In this document: positions 7,054-8,274 of the stretch, in pieces
Numbering within the stretch: the stretch's first letter is position 1
Layout: each line of letters opens with the position of its first letter
From: an uncultured Spirochaetaceae bacterium
Lineage (GTDB): Bacteria; Spirochaetota; Spirochaetia; Treponematales; Treponemataceae
Direction: 5' to 3'
Assembly: GCA_902766345.1 (NCBI GenBank)
Contig: CACXDK010000105.1
Location: 1-8,274, forward strand
DNA: 8,274 bases
Notes under the pieces: generated by a model
Told to the model about the DNA's origin: nothing
Databases searched by the model: none
The model's input: the letters and a program-made list of their open reading frames with translations, nothing else
Position numbers and translations under genes: made by a program

Positions 7054-7083
7054 ATTTTACTGTTTTTTGTCATAATGCGTCAA
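7054..7083 (-). promoter_or_regulatory. fabV: Candidate sigma-70 promoter for fabV
   Basis: Read leftward, TTGACG (7083-7078) is separated by 18 bases from TAAAAT (7059-7054). This puts the transcript start near 7047 and gives a leader of about 30 bases containing the AGGAG ribosome site. It lies entirely in the 85-base gap after the GNA1162-family gene, where I see no convincing terminator, so fabV could also receive read-through. Confidence 0.55.
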
Positions 7084-7102
7084 TGAGCCTGATTGTTGAC
7101 AA

Positions 7103-7831
7103 TTACTTATTAATTGTGATGGTATCACTACCCGGACTGTCGTTCTTGTCCTGCCCATAGCGGGAACTGTACTTTCCCCTAGGCAGATTTGCCAGTGCAG
7201 CCTCGTTACATTCTACTGCCATGGAAACAAAATCTGTAATAGCAGTATTTATAGCTCCTGCAACTACTTCGATGATAAATCCAAGCCAGCTGTCATCATC
7301 TGTTGCTTTGACAGATGCATCTAGCGTTATAGTTCCGCTCTTCTTGTAAAGAGTTTCATTTGTCTTTGTAGATCTGAATACATAATCAATCTTTACCGTA
7401 ACAGTGTAGTCCAAAATGCTCTTGTTCCAAGAGTGTATAATAGTAAACACCGCTACATCAGCCCCGAATATCTCCCTGAATTTGGAAAGATCCTTATCCA
7501 AGAACAGTTCTGCATCGTACGCACTTTCCCGCTGTAAAGTTTCAAGTGTAAGATACGGTGGAAGAACATAATAGCCAGCATCTGCAATAGGTACGTTCAG
7601 TGTTGAATAGAAGTAATCTTTTGCATCAACGTTTGCACTATTGTTTATTGGTGGCATAATCAGCATGACAAGAGGCGTTTCATTGTAAAGCTGTGTGTAT
7701 GTATTACCCTTTGTAGGGCGTTCATACGAACTGTCGCCAAAACTGAAGGAAAGACAGGAACTTAAAGTGGAGACAAGAATAAATATTGCTGCCGATATGA
7801 ACAGAACATGTCGTCTAGTTTTTCTGTTCAT
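7103..7831 (-). CDS. GNA1162-family (DUF799) lipoprotein
   Basis: A predicted envelope lipoprotein of 242 aa. The signal sequence is MNRKTRRH, a hydrophobic stretch at about 9-22, and the lipobox LSSC ending at Cys26, which would be the lipidated residue. The mature part matches the GNA1162/DUF799 family (PF05643 by recall): LIMPPINNSANVDAKDYFY at 57-75, then NVPIADAGYYVLPP (79-92), the FGADVAVF element (122-129), and near the C-terminus LPRGKYSSRYGQD (216-228). GNA1162 proteins have a fold similar to the TolB/CsgG anticodon-binding-like domain and are thought to assist outer-membrane assembly or secretion; the exact function is not established. Start: the ATG at 7831 has AAGAGG seven bases upstream, better than the TTG at 7837 that would extend it by two residues. 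The gene begins inside the end of the DUF4810 gene, so the two are coupled. The tail after residue 228 is polar and Ser/Asp-rich. Confidence 0.85.
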   Translation of the reverse strand: MNRKTRRHVLFISAAIFILVSTLSSCLSFSFGDSSYERPTKGNTYTQLYNETPLVMLIMPPINNSANVDAKDYFYSTLNVPIADAGYYVLPPYLTLETLQRESAYDAELFLDKDLSKFREIFGADVAVFTIIHSWNKSILDYTVTVKIDYVFRSTKTNETLYKKSGTITLDASVKATDDDSWLGFIIEVVAGAINTAITDFVSMAVECNEAALANLPRGKYSSRYGQDKNDSPGSDTITINK

Positions 7832-8180
7832 CTTCAAACCTCTTCAATATTCTTGTAATGAATACGCTGGATTCAGGATACAGCTCCATCTCTTTTTTGA
7901 GCATTGAAATGCCTTTTTCCTTGTTGCCCGATTTTATGAGTGCCCAGCCATAATCTGCATAGATTCCTGGCGGAACAGTCTTTCGTCCATAGTTCTGGGT
8001 TTTTATGATGTTTTCATAACACTGTATGAGAGTCTTGTATGAAGATGCGTCATTCTTTTTTAGATAGCGGTACGACTTCTGCTGATAGCCGTGCCAACTA
8101 TATAAAGTTTCAGAACTTGCGGGTATGCAGAATAAGAGGCTTAGTGCTAATGCCGGAAAAATGATTTTTATTCTTTTCAT
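7815..8180 (-). CDS. DUF4810 domain protein
   Basis: A small exported protein of 121 aa. The N-terminus is a signal peptide (MKRIK then hydrophobic to about residue 20) with a likely cut near Ser23. The mature protein fits DUF4810: LYSWHGYQQKSYRYLKK at 26-42, the helical middle, then a TPR-like pair (GIYADYGWALIKSGNKEKG at 72-90, followed by MLKKEMELYPESS at 93-105). Many DUF4810 proteins are lipoproteins; here the only early cysteine is Cys18 with Phe at -1, which is a poor lipobox, so a simple secreted periplasmic form is as likely. Its ATG overlaps the stop of the preceding gene (ATGA) and its own end overlaps the GNA1162 gene by 17 bases. DUF4810 and GNA1162 genes commonly travel together, which supports both calls. 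Confidence 0.8.
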   Translation of the reverse strand: MKRIKIIFPALALSLLFCIPASSETLYSWHGYQQKSYRYLKKNDASSYKTLIQCYENIIKTQNYGRKTVPPGIYADYGWALIKSGNKEKGISMLKKEMELYPESSVFITRILKRFEDEQKN

Positions 8181-8274
8181 GGCAGATAGATCATTCTTAT
8201 TTCCTGTGCCGACACGAATATGTCTTTTGAGACAAGCAGATTTCCTTTAGAGTCAAAAACCTGAACACTGTGTC
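8177..8274 (-). CDS. C-terminal fragment of an upstream gene, possibly CsgG/HfaB-like
   Basis: Only the last 31 codons and stop lie in the window; the gene continues past the right edge. The frame reads HSVQVFDSKGNLL followed by VSKDIFVSAQ and ends IRMIYLP, a beta-rich pattern with a D-x-K-G-N turn typical of a small beta-sandwich strand pair. The stop TGA overlaps the DUF4810 start as ATGA, the usual sign of a coupled operon. Of the three minus-strand frames here, it is the only one that both stays open from the edge and stops exactly at the next start. In other bacteria the gene before DUF4810 and GNA1162 is often a CsgG/HfaB-type lipoprotein that builds an outer-membrane pore; I name that by context only, since no CsgG motif is visible in this short piece. 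Confidence 0.6.
   Translation of the reverse strand, partial: HSVQVFDSKGNLLVSKDIFVSAQEIRMIYLP

Noticed and set aside
7081..7102. Possible terminator after the GNA1162-family gene (CAAT/ATTG and ATTGT/ACAAT inverted repeats)
   Set aside because: Stems are four or five pairs without a T-run, and the same bases carry the better-supported fabV -35 box.
8197..8274. Alternative minus-strand frame at the right edge that is open from the edge to a TAA
   Set aside because: It reads a Lys/Arg/Cys-rich, non-protein-like tail and stops 16 bases before the DUF4810 start, while the neighbouring frame gives a beta-rich tail with a stop-start overlap.

Overview
The window looks like a piece of a spirochaete chromosome, most likely Treponema or a close relative. 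The evidence is an AT-rich base composition, a FabV/Ter enoyl reductase that matches the characterised Treponema denticola enzyme over long stretches as I recall its sequence, and a gene set typical of a two-membrane envelope (Lol-type exporter, LolA-like protein, outer-membrane barrel, lipoproteins). The species cannot be named from this sequence alone. No mobile element, CRISPR array, rRNA or tRNA was seen.

Left block (about 55-5707) is an envelope export locus. A LolD/MacB-type ATPase runs leftward. Diverging from it across an 83-base control region is a rightward operon of two FtsX/MacB-fold permeases, a periplasmic LolA-like lipoprotein-sorting protein and an outer-membrane beta-barrel candidate. 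The three junctions in the operon are a 1-base TAATG overlap, a 22-base gap and another 1-base TAATG overlap, so the genes are probably co-transcribed. Read together they suggest an inner-membrane ATP-driven extractor (ATPase plus permease heterodimer), a soluble carrier and an outer-membrane partner. This would be a route for lipid or lipoprotein across the envelope with a barrel in the place where proteobacteria use LolB. The cargo is unknown.

Middle (5708-7102): a hairpin at 5740-5775 separates the barrel gene from the convergent fabV gene and probably terminates both. fabV has its own likely promoter, a good Shine-Dalgarno sequence and an intact Y-x8-K active site. It makes the last reduction of fatty-acid elongation and/or reduces crotonyl-CoA.

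Right block (7103-8274, all leftward): a GNA1162-family (DUF799) lipoprotein, preceded by a DUF4810 protein, preceded by the last 31 codons of a further gene. The genes overlap (23-29 bases, then ATGA), so this is a tight operon. In other bacteria DUF4810 and GNA1162 genes commonly sit directly after a CsgG/HfaB-like lipoprotein gene, so the cut-off gene is probably that, by context only.

The most unusual items are the divergent arrangement and repeat-bearing control region of the exporter, its possible leaderless starts, and the pairing of a LolA-like carrier with a dedicated barrel.
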